Source: Anthoceros angustus
Taxonomy: Eukaryota; Streptophyta; Anthocerotopsida; Anthocerotales; Anthocerotaceae
Direction of reading: 5' to 3'
DNA length: 64,000 bases
Assembly (NCBI GenBank): GCA_010909165.1
Contig: MU008162.1
Span: 2,167,601 to 2,231,600, forward strand
Shown here piece after piece: positions 1 through 11,300 of this stretch. The notes beneath the pieces were generated by a model. The model was given only the letters and a program-made list of their open reading frames with translations. It did not search any database and was not told where the DNA came from. Positions within the stretch are counted from its first letter, which is position 1; each line of letters begins with the position of its first letter. The translations under genes were made by a program, and so were the position numbers.

Positions 1-264
1 ACCGCAAACCTAATAGTACGTTCTAAGAAATTCCCAAAGGCAAACGACTAGCGAGTTGGAAGGGCTAAACTACATGTCGTCTATTTGGCCAGCCCGCAAC
101 GCCTTAGGGCAACGGAATCCCATCCCACAACATTGCGGCTTCACTCGTTTGTATCCTAGTTCGCAGTAACAGGCCACCGTTACACACATGGGTGTTTCAA
201 ATTGGCATGGAGTAGTGGAACCACGTCATGAGGATTTATGAAGGTGTCCGCGTATGGCAACATC

Positions 265-357
265 GAAAATCAAGGTCACCTTTATCGCAAGAAGAAAATC
301 CAAGGTCACCTTGGAAGAAAATCCAAGGTCACGCGGCAGCAAATCAAGGTCACCTTT
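265..357 (+). repeat. AAGGTCACCTT palindromic minisatellite, U1 copy
   Basis: Four copies of the core AATCCAAGGTCACCTT are separated by variable linkers of roughly 5-15 bases rich in GCA and GAAGAA. The core AAGGT-C-ACCTT is a perfect inverted repeat around a central C. In many copies in other units it extends to CCAAGGT-C-ACCTTGG. Every unit has four to six cores, except the two-core duplicate in U10. The linkers differ in length and sequence while the core stays constant. It could be a binding-site array or a simple minisatellite, and no protein is implied by the sequence. Confidence 0.9.
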
Positions 358-889
358 GCTGCAACACAAGCTCAAATTGGGCTTCAAGGGTCTTACTAGC
401 CATTGGCAAGGTCATCCAAACCACCGCCGCAACAAAACCAACAAGTTTCTACCGCACCCAAGTTAAGATTTTGAGTAGAAAATAGGTTGGAGACCCAAGG
501 AACAATGTTTCTTTTGCCTCTTCACAAATTAGATGCAATTGATAATTTGGGGCTGCAGCTTACTAGTATCTCCACGCCCAGCCCCACCTGTTGTGTTCAT
601 AAGCTGGAGTGAAAACTGGAGAAGTGTTCAAAATTCTTCCGGATCTTGCTAATCTGGCACTGTAGAACTCCTTCTTGCTGCATCCAGGTATGGCCCTGAC
701 CATCCCAAGTGGCTAGGCCCCTTCTCCGCCAACACTCCATCATACGAAGGAGAATTCCGCTGGCTACGACTGCGGCCGGGCCTATCCGCGACCGAGACAT
801 TCGCCAAGAACAGGGAGTTGGAGGTGATCCATGCTGGGCTATGTCGTGGAGTGCCGTGCGTGCGGGGGACACTAAATCGGTCCGAAATG

Positions 890-1040
890 CCCAAATCCGA
901 TCGGAGCTTGGAACATCTCGGTTCTTCCTCATCTTCGATTTGAGGAATCCTCGTAGGACGTTGACTTGAGACACCGAGATAGGACTTGCTCGGCACATTT
1001 GTAACTATTTATTTTACAAAGCACAGAATTTATTGAAAAA
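890..1040 (+). repeat. Block A1, ancestral internal duplicate (paired with 2291-2440)
   Basis: This block aligns along its length with block B1. Both read GATC..AGCTTGGA, then TTCTTCC, a CTTGAGA..CCGAG motif, TTTGTAACT, TTATTTTA, AAAGC and finally AATTTATT. Divergence between A1 and B1 is far greater than between the same block in different units, so the duplication predates amplification of the 4.2-kb unit. Confidence 0.8.
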
Positions 1041-1674
1041 AAAGGTGGCTATATATGTGGTATATGGGTTCACTAATTATCGTATTGAAAAGTAATCGTG
1101 TGATTACCTATAGATGTTATGCACTCTTCAAGGCTATAATTCCAACCTTTCATAGAGCTTATTTGGTTGATCGGAATCATAATAATCCAAGATAAAGTCT
1201 TATTCTTTATCTTTCATTTGACTTCTGAGGACAAAAGCCAATCCAAGACAAAGTTATGGGTCTTTTGAACTGCTTTGTAATCTTCCACTTGACTTACAAG
1301 AACAAATTATTATGAAGTATATGAGTAATGTCGAGCATGGCAAAATTGGAAGTATGTTCCAAAACTCACACTTTGCACATTAACATATGGGGATTTATGA
1401 ATGGAGATCCAAATACGTAAATCATGGCTTATCAAATATTATTATCACTTCCACATCTTGTGACATCCATTGTTCTCTATTGCCTCTATGAAGTCAACTT
1501 TAGACCCTACCATGATGAGATGCTAATTAGTAATAAAGTTTTAGTTGACGAAGATAGAGTTAAAGATATGGTTGAAAGTCTCAATGAGCTTTATGTATGG
1601 TCAAATCTCCCAAAAGTTCAAGCCATCATCACCTTTGAAAAGGAAGTCACATATGAAGAATTTGTGTATCCACT

Positions 1675-1730
1675 GTAGAATAATGTTTCGTGGTCACATA
1701 CAAGCAAGCATGCATGGAAAGGGACGATAT
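1675..1730 (+). repeat. Block A2, ancestral internal duplicate (paired with 2489-2540)
   Basis: GTAGAATAATG is followed by TTTCGTGGTCACATACAAGC and AAAGGGAC. Block B2 reads GTAGAATAATG, CTTTATAGTCACGTATAAGC and AAAGGGAC. The shared order and spacing show common descent. This pair supplied the homology used for the 757-bp triplication in U13. Confidence 0.82.
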
Positions 1731-1950
1731 ATGCCCATTATAACTCTTGGACTAGGAATAATGAAATCTTGAATCAACAATGCCCCCCATGAAACCATTC
1801 CACAAGCTATGCCATGAAACCTGTATACTTCCTTGCCTCTCTAGCTGCTGGCTCTAGAGTCCCGAGTCCTGGCAGTGTGCGTGTCGTGGCCATGGATACA
1901 ACAAATAAGTCCTATATATTTCGTAGCAATATTAATTCCAGGTGCTTGCT

Positions 1951-2170
1951 ATGGAGAAGACACTTCATTCAGTCAACATGTGGAGAAGAGCCTCGATTCC
2001 AAATGCTTGCTATGGAGAAGACACTTCTCGATTCCAGTATGTGGAGAAGAGCCTCGATTCCACTGATTCGTTGTGGAGAAGGATCCGATTCCATTCAGGA
2101 GAAGACACTTCGACTCTAGCGTCGTGGAAGACACTTCGACTCTAGTTGCTCGTGGAGAAGGCGCTTCTTG
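1951..2170 (+). repeat. GGAGAAGACACTTC minisatellite, U1 copy
   Basis: Seven to eight imperfect copies of TGGAGAAGACACTTCGA.TC are spaced by variable GC-rich linkers. The first copies end GATTCCA and the last ones GACTCTAG, so there are two sub-types in fixed order. Copies in the other units: 6115-6336, 10331-10500, 15853-16024, 19989-20166, 26229-26397, 30365-30550, 36050-36229, 41860-42031, 43485-43650, 47651-47820, 51799-51977, 52556-52734, 53307-53480 and 57451-57630. Copy number varies between units, as expected of a minisatellite. Confidence 0.88.
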
Positions 2171-2186
2171 ATAGAGTGCATGCCAT

Positions 2187-2312
2187 GGCCATGGATACGA
2201 TAAATTAGTCCATTAACGTCTAGATCCGATCAAGCTTGGAGCCTCTACCGTGGCCATGGATACGACAAATTAGTCAAGTAATGTCTAGATGCGATCAAAG
2301 CTTGGAGCCTCT
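2187..2312 (+). repeat. 65-bp direct pair with GGCCATGGATACGA start
   Basis: Two adjacent copies begin GGCCATGGATACGA, continue AAATTAGTC and end AGCTTGGAGCCTCT. A third related start (GGCCATGGATACAACAAATA) lies upstream near 1889. The first copy is preceded by CCAT, giving the 12-base palindrome CCATGGCCATGG. Confidence 0.85.
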
Positions 2313-2440
2313 TGGGTTCTTCCGGCCATTCGATCTAAGTAATCAGTAAGGACATTCTCTTGAGAGACCAGTAAGGACGTGTTGGGCACGTTTGTAACTT
2401 TTATTTTATAAAGCCTTAAATTTATTAAAAACAAAAGAGG
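2291..2440 (+). repeat. Block B1, ancestral internal duplicate (paired with 890-1040)
   Basis: This is the diverged partner of block A1, with the same order of motifs ending in TTTATTTTATAAAGC and AAATTTATT. Between B1 and B2 there are only about 50 bases. Between A1 and A2 there are over 600, including the conserved ORF. Either the ORF segment was inserted into A or it was lost from B. Confidence 0.8.
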
Positions 2441-2488
2441 ATATGTTGTAAATCGATAAGATAATTATTGCAATCGATGTGCATCCTT

Positions 2489-2540
2489 GTAGAATAATGC
2501 TTTATAGTCACGTATAAGCAAGATCGTAAAGGGACCATAA
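2489..2540 (+). repeat. Block B2, ancestral internal duplicate (paired with 1675-1730)
   Basis: This is the diverged partner of block A2 and lies directly upstream of the 123-bp pair. The reading frames in A2 are not preserved in B2. Confidence 0.82.
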
Positions 2541-2541
2541 A

Positions 2542-2790
2542 AATATTTCAAGGTGAGGGCAATGGAGTCACCATCCAATAGTTTAAGCAAAGAATTTCAA
2601 GGCGTAACCACGAGTTACCATCAAATGGTCTAAGATAGGCGTAAGATTGGCTCAAGATAGCGAGATATTTCTAAGGCGAGGACGATGAAGTCACCATCAA
2701 ATGTTTTAAGCAAAGAATTTCAAGGTAACACAGAGATAGTTACCATTAAATGATGGCTCAAGATAGTGAGACTTTAACGGAAGATCTTCC
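2542..2790 (+). repeat. 123-bp imperfect direct pair
   Basis: Both copies contain GAGG.C.ATG.AGTCACCATC, TTTAAGCAAAGAATTTC, AGTTACCAT and TGGCTCAAGATAG, in that order. A very variable spot of about 10 bases follows AAAGAATTTC in each copy and differs in nearly every unit. The pair is present in all units that contain this part. Confidence 0.87.
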
Positions 2791-2934
2791 CACTTGACAG
2801 TCTCCCAATGCTACGTAGTGGCTCAATCTTGGGAAGAAAATATTAAAACCAATACCTCAACCTTTTGATACGTAATAGAGAAGAAGAAAAGACACTTACT
2901 TAACCCTTAAGACACAATCCTACGGTCTCAAGCG

Positions 2935-3062
2935 ATTGAGAAAATGTATTACTTCATTTACCCATTCGTGGTATTATGTGACTTCATGGCTCCCGCCTCC
3001 AAAAATTTGAGAAACGTATTACTTCATTTACCCATTGGTGGCATCATTGGACTTCATGGAGT
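2935..3062 (+). repeat. 72-bp imperfect direct pair
   Basis: Two copies contain TTGAGAAA, GTATTACTTCATTTACCCATT, GTGG and GACTTCATGG. In one frame the pair reads THSWYYVTSW and then THWWHHWTSW. This follows from the DNA repeat and is not evidence of a protein. The preceding 60 bases are purine-rich (GAGAAGAAGAAAAGAC). Confidence 0.87.
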
Positions 3063-3519
3063 GACATCTCTCAGTTCCCATCTTTTGTCTTTGCTTCTCA
3101 TATCATTTTCCTTTTTGTAAATAGATAAGAATCATTTTACTTTGCTTTTGATACCACTTTCGCTACAAAGCTTGGAAGAGGACATAGTAATATTAAAATA
3201 TTCAATGAAACATATAGAATCAAGAAATTTATGTCTAATGCATCAACATCTATTCATCGGGCATAAGTCTAGTATAGTCTTCATTGACCGGTGGTCCTTG
3301 GGTCCTATTTTAGATCGGCACTTAACGACTATCGTCCAAAAAGAGGCGGATCACCGACGTGGTCAAAAAAATGCCTTGCTCAGTATCATATTTGTGAATG
3401 GCAGGTTAGTAGTACATATGGGAAGGTGAAAGTGAAGTTATCTACTAAAAGCTTTTCCTTTTGCTCCATCCTTATGGATAAACATGTCATGTATGAAGAT
3501 CATCGAAGCTTATCTTGTT

Positions 3520-3624
3520 AGAGAATTTGAGACTTTATATGTAGATATTTCAAAGTGTAGAGAATTTGGAGACTTTACATAGATATTTCAAAGTGCAAAG
3601 AATTTGGTATTGATATTTCAAAGT
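3520..3624 (+). repeat. Triple direct repeat of about 40 bp
   Basis: Three progressively shorter copies contain GAATTTGG and GATATTTCAAAGTG (about 43, 38 and 30 bases). The order and lengths are the same in nearly all units, so the triplication is older than the array. Confidence 0.87.
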
Positions 3625-3798
3625 GTACATCAAGTCCCGTGGAAGTTTAATGTTTGATATGGAGTAGGCCGTAGGGCACTAACAATCAAGTGGCGCATAA
3701 GGGCATGATTTATAATCCAGGGCCATGGAGCTAGGAATGGATGCCACCCAGTACTGATCCCCAAGGACGCTTTCAAGACTGTGGAGTTCCAAGAACCA

Positions 3799-3898
3799 AG
3801 TGCATGCCACTCCTTGAAGGGAGGACCACAAGAAGTATATCACCCATGAAGTGCATGCCACTCCTTGAAGGAGGACCACAAGAAGTATATCACCCATG
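3799..3898 (+). repeat. 51-bp direct pair (GCCACTCCTTGAAGG)
   Basis: Two copies read GCATGCCACTCCTTGAAGG, GAGGACCACAAGAAGTATA and TCACCCATG. The variable spot between copies (AAGTGCATG, AAGTCTCGCATG, AAGTCGCATG) is one of the recurrent indel sites. U14 has three copies after the insertion. Confidence 0.88.
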
Positions 3899-4180
3899 TC
3901 AAAGCGTTGACCCCTAATTGACGGGCTTTTTCTAGGATCTTTTAATCGAATAAATCTGAAAATTACCCTACTAAGCTACACATATTTTCACTTCTGATTA
4001 TTGAGGACCTTGTTGAATTCTTGAGTTATTGCGTGCTTAACTTGCCTCGATCATGTCTCGTATCGGGAGTGCACTCCTCCTTCTTGAGTCCATGCACACA
4101 TGACAACTATGCCACTAAGGTGTCCTCAAGCCCGCAATGAGTGTTCATCCTCGCTTATGGAGGAGGCCTTCCGATCCTTG

Positions 4181-7100
4181 ACTGCAAACCTAATAGTACG
4201 TTCTAAGAAATTCAAAGGCCCGAACGACTAGCGAGTTGGAAGGGCTAAACTACATCTTTATTTGGCGATCCCGAACGCCTTAGGGCAACGGAATCCCATC
4301 CCACAACATTGCGGCTTCACTCGTTGTATCCTAGTTCGCAGGTAACAGTGGCCACCATACACATGGGTGTTTCAAATTGGCATCGTGGAGTAGTGGAACC
4401 GACTGTCATGAGGATTTATGAAGGTGTCCGCGTATGGCAACATCAAGAAAATCCAAGGTCACCTGCGCAAAATGTCACCAGAAAATCCAAGGTCACCAGC
4501 GAAAATCCAAGGTCACCTTAGCTGACAAAATCCAAGGTCACCTTTGCTGCAACACAAGCTCAAATTGGGCTTCAAGGGTCTTACTAGCCATTGGCAAGGT
4601 CATCCAAACCATCGCCGCAACAAAACCAACAAGTTTCTACCGCACCCAAGTTAAGATTTTGAGTAAAATAGGTTGGAGACCCATGAACAATGTTTCTTTT
4701 GCCTCTTCACAAATTAGATGCAATTGATAATTTGGGGCTGCAACTACTAGTATCTCCACGCCCACCCCATTGTGTTCATAATGGAAAACCGGAGAAGTGT
4801 TCAAAATTCTTCCGGATCTTGCTAATGGCATCAGTAGAACTCCTTCTTGCTGCATCCGGTATGGCCCGACCATCCCAAGTGGCTAGGCCCTTCTCCGCCA
4901 ACACTCCATCATACGGCGGGAGAATTCTGCGACGATCGCGATGCCGGGCCTATCCGCGACCCCGAGACATTCGCCAAGAACAGGGAGTTGGAGGTGATCC
5001 ATGCTGGGCTATGCTGTGGAGTGACAGGGTTGCGTGGACACTAAATCGTCCAAATGCCCAAATCCGATCGGAGCTTGGAACATCTCTCGTTCTTCCTCAT
5101 CTTTCGATTTGAGGAATCCTCGTAGGACGTTGACTTGAGACACTGAGATAGGACTTGCTCGGCACATTTGTAACTATTTATTTTACAAAGCGCAGAGTTT
5201 ATTGAAAAAGAAGGAGGCTATATATGTGGTATATGGGTTCGCTAATTATCGTATTCAAAAGTAATCGTGTGATTACCTATAGATGTTATGCACTCTTCAA
5301 GGCTATAATTCCAACCTTTCATAGAGCTTATTTGGTTGATCGCGAATCATAATAATCCAAGATAAAGTCTTATTCTTTATCTTTCATTTGACTTACGAGG
5401 ACAAAAGCCAATCCAAGACAAAGTTATGGGTCTTTTTGAACTGCTTGTAATCTTCCACTTGACTTACAAGAACAAATTATTATGAAGTATATGAGTAATG
5501 TCAAGCATGGCAAAATTGGAAGTATGTTCCAAAACTCACACTTTGCACATTAACATATGGGGATTTATGAATGGAGATCCAAATACGTAAATCATGGCTT
5601 ATCAAATATTATTATCACTTCCACATCTTGTGACATCCATTGTTCTCTATTGCCTCTATGAAGTCAACTTTAGACCCTACCATGATGAGATGCTAATTAG
5701 TAATAAAGTTTTAGTTGACGAAGATAGAGTCAAAGATATGGTTGAAAGTCTCAATGAGCTTTATGTATGGTCAAATCTCCCAAAAGTTCAAGACATTATC
5801 ACCTTTGAAAAGGAAGTCACATATGAAGAATTTGTGTATCCACGTAGAATAATGTTTCGTGGTCACATACACAAGCATGCATGGAAAGGGACGATATATG
5901 CCCATTATAACTCTTGGACTAGGAATAATGAAATCTTGAATCGAATGCCCCCATGAAACCATTCCACAAGCTATGCCATGAAACCTGTATACCTCCTTGC
6001 CTCTCTAGCTGCTGGCTCTAGAGTCCCGAGTCCTGGCAGTGTGCGTGTCGTGGCCATGGATACAACAAATAAGTCCTATATATTTCGTAGCAATATTAAT
6101 TCCAGGTGCTTGCTATGGAGAAGACACTTCCTGATTCCAGCTGCTCGCTGTATGTGGAGAAGACAGTTCCTGATTCCAGCTGTTCGTTGTGGAGAAGACA
6201 GATCCGATTCCAAATTGCGTTGTGGAGAAGACACTTCGACTCTAGTTGCTCAGTGGAGAAGACACTTCGACTCTAGCATTTCGTGGAGAAGACACTTCGA
6301 CTCTAGTTGCTCAGTGGAGAAGACGCTTCTTGATAGAGTGCATGCCATGGCCATGGATACGATAAATTAGTCCATTAACGCTCTAGATCCGATCAAGCTT
6401 GGAGCCCTCTACCGTGGCCATGGATCGACAAATTAGTCAAGTAATGTCTAGATGCGATCAAAGCTTGGAGCCTCTTGGGTTCTTCCGCCATTCGATCTAA
6501 GTAATGCTGTAAGGACATTCTCTTGAGAGACCGAGTAAGGACGTGTTGGGCACGTTTGTAACTTTTATTTTATAAAGCCTTAAATTTATTAAAAACAAAA
6601 GAGGATATGTTGTAAATCGATAAGATAATTATTGCAATCGATGTGCATCCTTGTAGAATAATGCTTTATAGTCACGTATAAGCAAGATCGTAAAGGGACC
6701 ATAAAAATATTTCAAGGTGAGGGCAATGGAGTCACCATCCAATAGTTTAAGCAAAGAATTTCAAGGCGTAACCACGAGTTACCATCAAATGGTCTAAGAT
6801 AGGCGTAAGATTGGCTCAAGATAGCGAGATATTTCTAAGGCGAGGACGATGAAGTCACCATCAAATGTTTTAAGCAAAGAATTTCAAGGCGTAACAGAGA
6901 TAGTTACCATTAAATGATGGCTCAAGATAGTGAGACTTTAACGGAAGATCTTCCCACTTGAGTCTCCCAATGCTACGTAGTGGCTCAATGGGAAGAAAAT
7001 ATTAAAACCAATACCTCAACCTTTTGATACGTAACGAGGAGAAGAAGAAGAAAAGACACTTACTTAACCCTTAAGACACAATCCCACGTAGCTTGCCTCC

Positions 7101-8361
7101 AAGCCATTGAGAAAATGTATTACTTCATTTACCCATTCGTGGTATTATGTGACTTCATGGCTCCGCCTCCAAAAATTTGAGAAACGACATTTCATTTACC
7201 CATTGGTGGCATCATTGGACTTCATGGAGTGACATCTCACTGTTCCCATCTTTTGTCTTTGCTTCTCATATCATTTTCCTTTTTGTAAATAGATAAGAAT
7301 CATTTTACTTTGCTTTTGATACCACTTTCGCTACAAAGCTTGGAAGAGGACATAGTAATATTAAAATATTCAATGAAACATATAGAATCAAGAAATTTAT
7401 GTCTAATGCATCAACATCTATTCATCGGGCATAAGTCTAGTATAGTCCTGCTCATTGACCAGGTGGTCCTTGGGTCCTATTTTAGATCGGCACTTAACGA
7501 GACTATCCGTCCCAAAAAGAGGCAGGACTGGCCCGACGGGTCAAAAAATGCCTTGCTTCAGATCATATTTGTGAATGGCACGGTGAGTAGTACATATGGG
7601 AAGGTGAAAGTGAAGTTATCTACTAAAAGCTTTTCCTTTTGCTCCATCCTTATGGATAAACATGTCATGTATGAAGATCATCAAGCTTATCTTGTTAGAG
7701 AATTTGGAGACTTTATATGTAGATATTTCAAAGTGTAGAGAATTTGGAGACTTTACATAGATATTTCAAAGTGCAAAGAATTTGGTATTGATATTTCAAA
7801 GTGTACATCAAGTCCCACCGGAAGTTTAATGTTTGATATGGAGTAGGCCCGTAGGGCACTAACAATCAGGCATAAGGGCATGATTTATAATCCACAGGCC
7901 ATGGAGCTAGGAATGGATGCCACCCACAGAATCGATCCGTCCCAAGGACGCTTTCAAGACTGTGGAGTTCCGTGAACCAAGTCGCATGCCACTCCTTGAA
8001 GGAGGACCACAAGAAGTATATCACCCATGAAGTCGCATGCCACTCCTTGAAGGGAGGACCACAAGAAGTATATCACCCATGTCAAAGCGTTGACCCCTAA
8101 TTGACGGGCTTTTTCTAGGATCTTTTAATCGAATAAATCTGAAAATTACCCTACTAAGCTACACATATTTTCACTGATTATTGAGGACCTCGTTGAATTC
8201 TTGAGTTATTGGCTTAACTTGCCCCGATCATGTCTCAGACGGGAGTGCACTCCTCCTTCTTGAGTCCATGCACATGACAACTATGCCACTATGACCGCCC
8301 TCAAGCCCGCAATGAGTGTTCATCCTCGCCTCGCTTATGGAGGAGGCCTTCCCGATCCTTG
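4181..8361 (+). repeat. Tandem repeat unit U2 (4,181 bp, full length)
   Basis: This is a complete head-to-tail copy of U1. The palindromic minisatellite lies at 4446-4545 (four cores plus one shortened core), the conserved ORF at 5594-5956 and the GGAGAAGAC minisatellite at 6115-6336. It shares the TTATTGAAAA state with U1. It carries GACATTATC in the ORF, a state otherwise typical of U8 onward, so it is the exception to that switch. The second ORF (7310-7738) is longest in this unit. Confidence 0.95.
7310..7738 (+). CDS. Second recurrent ORF (142 codons in U2), coding status unproven
   Basis: The product starts MLLIPLSLQSLEEDIVILKY and ends REFGDFICRYFKV. Its last part is encoded by the first of the three 40-bp repeats. 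Other units hold shorter or frame-broken versions: 3142-3429, 22336-22599, 32098-32394, 37200-37475, 48796-48987 and 58629-58862. The break is always near the variable GC-rich spot about 170 bases in (after LGSYFRSALN). I see no signal peptide, domain or known family. Uneven survival of the frame between units argues against current coding function. Confidence 0.12.
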   Translation: MLLIPLSLQSLEEDIVILKYSMKHIESRNLCLMHQHLFIGHKSSIVLLIDQVVLGSYFRSALNETIRPKKRQDWPDGSKNALLQIIFVNGTVSSTYGKVKVKLSTKSFSFCSILMDKHVMYEDHQAYLVREFGDFICRYFKV

Positions 8362-11300
8362 ACCGCAAACCTAATAGTACGTTCTAAGAAATTCCCAAAG
8401 GCCCGAACGACTAGCGAGTTGGAAGGGCTAAACTACATGCTGTCTATTTGGCAGCCCGCTAACGCCTTAGGGCAACGGAATCCCATCCCACAACATTGCG
8501 GCTTCACTGCTTTGTATCCTAGTTCGCAGTAACGACAGGCCACCATACACATGGGTGTTTCAAATTGGCATCGAGTAGTGGAACCGACCGCCATGAGGAT
8601 TTATGAAGGTGTCCGCGTATGGCAACATCAAGAAAATCCAAGGTCACCTTGGCAAAATCCAAGGTCACCTTGGTCAAAGAAGAAAATCCAAGGTCACCTC
8701 AGCAAAGAAGAAAATCCAAGGTCACCTTTGCAGCAGAAAAATCCAAGGTCACCTTTGCTGCAACACAAGCTCAAATTGGGCTTCAAGGGTCTTACTAGCC
8801 ATTGGCAAGGTCATCCAAACCATCGCCGCAACAAAACCAACAAGTTTCTACCGCACCCAAGTTAAGATTTTGAGCGAAAATAGGTTGGAGACCCAAGGAA
8901 CAATGTTTCTTTTGCCTCTTCACAAATTAGATGCAATTGATAATTTGGGGCTGCAGCTTACTAGTATCTCCACGCCCACCCACTGTGTGTTCATAAGTCG
9001 GAGTGAAACCGGAGAAGTGTTCAAAATTCTTCCGGATCTTGCTAATCGCAATGAGAACTCCTTCTTGCGCATCCGTGTATGGCCTCGACCATCCCCAAGT
9101 GGCTAGGCCCCTTCTCCGCCAACACTCCATCATACGAAGGAGAATTCTCGACTACGATCGATGCCGGGCCTATCCGCGGACCGAGACATTCGCCAAGAAC
9201 AGGAGTTGAGGTGATCCATATCATGGCTATGCCGTGGAGTGACAGCAGTGCATGCCATGGCCATGGATACTACAAATCGGTCCAAATGCCCAACCGATCG
9301 GAGCTTGGAACATCTCGGTTCTTCCTCATCTTCGATTTGAGGAATCCTCGTGAGGACGTTGACTTGAGACACCGAGATAGGACTTGCTCGGCACATTTGT
9401 AACTATTTATTTTACAAAGCGCAGAGTTTATCGAAAAAGAGAGGCTATATATGTGGTATATGGGTTCGCTAATTATCGTATTCAAAAGTAATCGTGTGAT
9501 TACCTATAGATGTTATGCACTCTTCAAGGCTATAATTCCAACCTTTCATAGAGCTTATTTGGTTGATCGCGAATCATAATAATCCAAGATAAAGTCTTAT
9601 TCTTTATCTTTCATTTGACTTACGAGGACAAAAGCCAATCCAAGACAAAGTTATGGGTCTTTTTGAATGCTTTGTAATCTTCCACTTGACTTACAAGAAC
9701 AAATTATTATGAAGTATATGAGTAATGTCAAGCATGGCAAAATTGGAAGTATGTTCCAAAACTCACACTTTGCACATTAACATATGGGGATTTATGAATG
9801 GAGATCCAAATACGTAAATCATGGCTTATCAAATATTATTATCACTTCCACATCTTGTGACATCCATTGTTCTCTATTGCCTCTATGAAGTCAACTTTAG
9901 ACCCTACCATGATGAGATGCTAATTAGTAATAAAGTTTTAGTTGACGAAGATAGAGTCAAAGATATGGTTGAAAGTCTCAATGAGCTTTATGTATGGTCA
10001 AATCTCCCAAAAGTTCAAGACATCATCACCTTTGAAAAGGAAGTCACATATGAAGAATTTGTGTATCCACCGTAGAATAATGTTTCGTGGTCACATACAA
10101 GCAAGCATGCATGGAAAGGGACGATATATGCCCATTATAACTCTTGGACTAGGAATAATGAAATCTTGAATCACAATGCCCCCATGAAACCATTCCACAA
10201 GCTATGCCATGAAACTGATACTTCCTTGCCTCTCTAGCTGGCTCTAGAGTCCCGAGTCTGGCAAGGTGTCGGGCCATGGATACAACAAATAAGTCCTATA
10301 TATTTCAGAGCAATATTAATTCCACTTGCTATGGAGAAGACACTTCGATTCCATTCAGTATGTGGAGAAGAGCCCCGATTCCACTGCTCGTGGAGAAGAC
10401 AGATCCGATTCCAAATGTCACCGTGAGAAGACACTTCCGACTCTAGCCTGTGGAGAAGACACTTCGACTCTAGTTGCTCGTGGAGAAGACGCTTCTTGAT
10501 AGAGTGCATGCCATGGCCATGGATACGATAAATTAGTCCATTAACGTCTAGATCCGATCGAAGCTTGGAGCCTCTACCGTGGCCATGGATACGACAAATT
10601 AGTCAAGTAATGTCTAGATGCGATCAAAGCTTGAGCCTCTTGGGTTCTTCCGCCATTCGATCTAAGTAATCTGTAAGGACATTCTCTTGAGAGACCGAGT
10701 AAGGACGTGTTGGGCACGTTTGTAACTTTTATTTTATAAAGCCTTAAATTTATTAAAAACAAAAGAGGATATGTTGTAAATCGATAAGATAATTATTGCA
10801 ATCGATGTGCATCCTTGTAGAATAATGCTTTATAGTCACGTATAAGCAAGATCGTAAAGGGACCATAAAAATATTTCCAAGGTGAGGGCAATGGAGTCAC
10901 CATCCAATAGTTTAAGCAAAGAATTTCAAGGCAACTACTGAGTTACCATCAAATGGTCTAAGATAGGCGTAAGATTGGCTCAAGATAGCTAGATATTTCT
11001 AAGGCGAGGACGATGAAGTCACCATCAAATGTTTTAAGCAAAGAATTTCAAGCGTCATGAGAGATAGTTACCATTAAATGATGGCTCAAGATAGTGAGAC
11101 TTTAACGGAAGATCTTCCCACTTGGTCTCCCAATGCTACGTAGTGGCTCAATGTCGGAAGAAAATATTAAAACCAATACCTCAACCTTTTGATACGAACG
11201 TGAAGAAGAAGAAAAGACACTTACTTAACCCTTAAGACACAATCCTACGTAGCTTCCTCCAAGCCATTGAGAAAATGTATTACTTCATTTACCCATTCGT

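Larger units (their letters stand above)
1..4180 (+). repeat. Tandem repeat unit U1, reference copy (about 4.18 kb)
   Basis: This is the first full unit and the reference for the internal map. It holds, in order: AAGGTCACC minisatellite (265-357), block A1 (890-1040), an AT-rich segment with an ORF (1424-1678), block A2 (1675-1730), GGAGAAGAC minisatellite (1951-2170), a 65-bp pair (2187-2312), block B1 (2291-2440), block B2 (2489-2540), a 123-bp pair (2542-2790), a 72-bp pair (2935-3062), an AT-rich segment with a second ORF (3142-3429), a triple 40-bp repeat (3520-3624), a 51-bp pair (3799-3898) and a tail to 4180. U1 differs from later units by TTATTGAAAA near 1030, where U3 onward have TTATCGAAAA, and by GCCATCATC in the ORF. 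The unit start is an arbitrary phase. The biological start of the unit is unknown. Confidence 0.95.

Noticed and set aside
265-357. CRISPR-like array (regular short repeats with variable spacers)
   Set aside because: Cores are only about 15 bases, linkers are 5-15 bases of low-complexity GCA/GAAGAA, the core itself varies, and the setting is a eukaryotic satellite with no cas genes.
228-485. ORFs through the minisatellite (repeating NPRSP, SKVT or KIQGH peptides)
   Set aside because: All three frames of the repeat stay open because the core has no stop codon. Frames shift with linker length in every unit.
3679-3897. Minus-strand ORFs over the 51-bp pair (repeating WVIYFLWSS and GVAC peptides)
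   Set aside because: These are translations of the direct repeat on the reverse strand. The open frame follows from the repeat and breaks differently in each unit.
1-4180. rDNA intergenic spacer or rDNA unit
   Set aside because: No rRNA sequence is present in any unit. The unit carries two AT-rich ORF segments and is shorter than usual rDNA units.
1-4180. Tandem LTR retrotransposon or integrated virus
   Set aside because: No reverse transcriptase, integrase, protease, gag or capsid motifs were visible in any frame, and no LTR pair bounds the unit.
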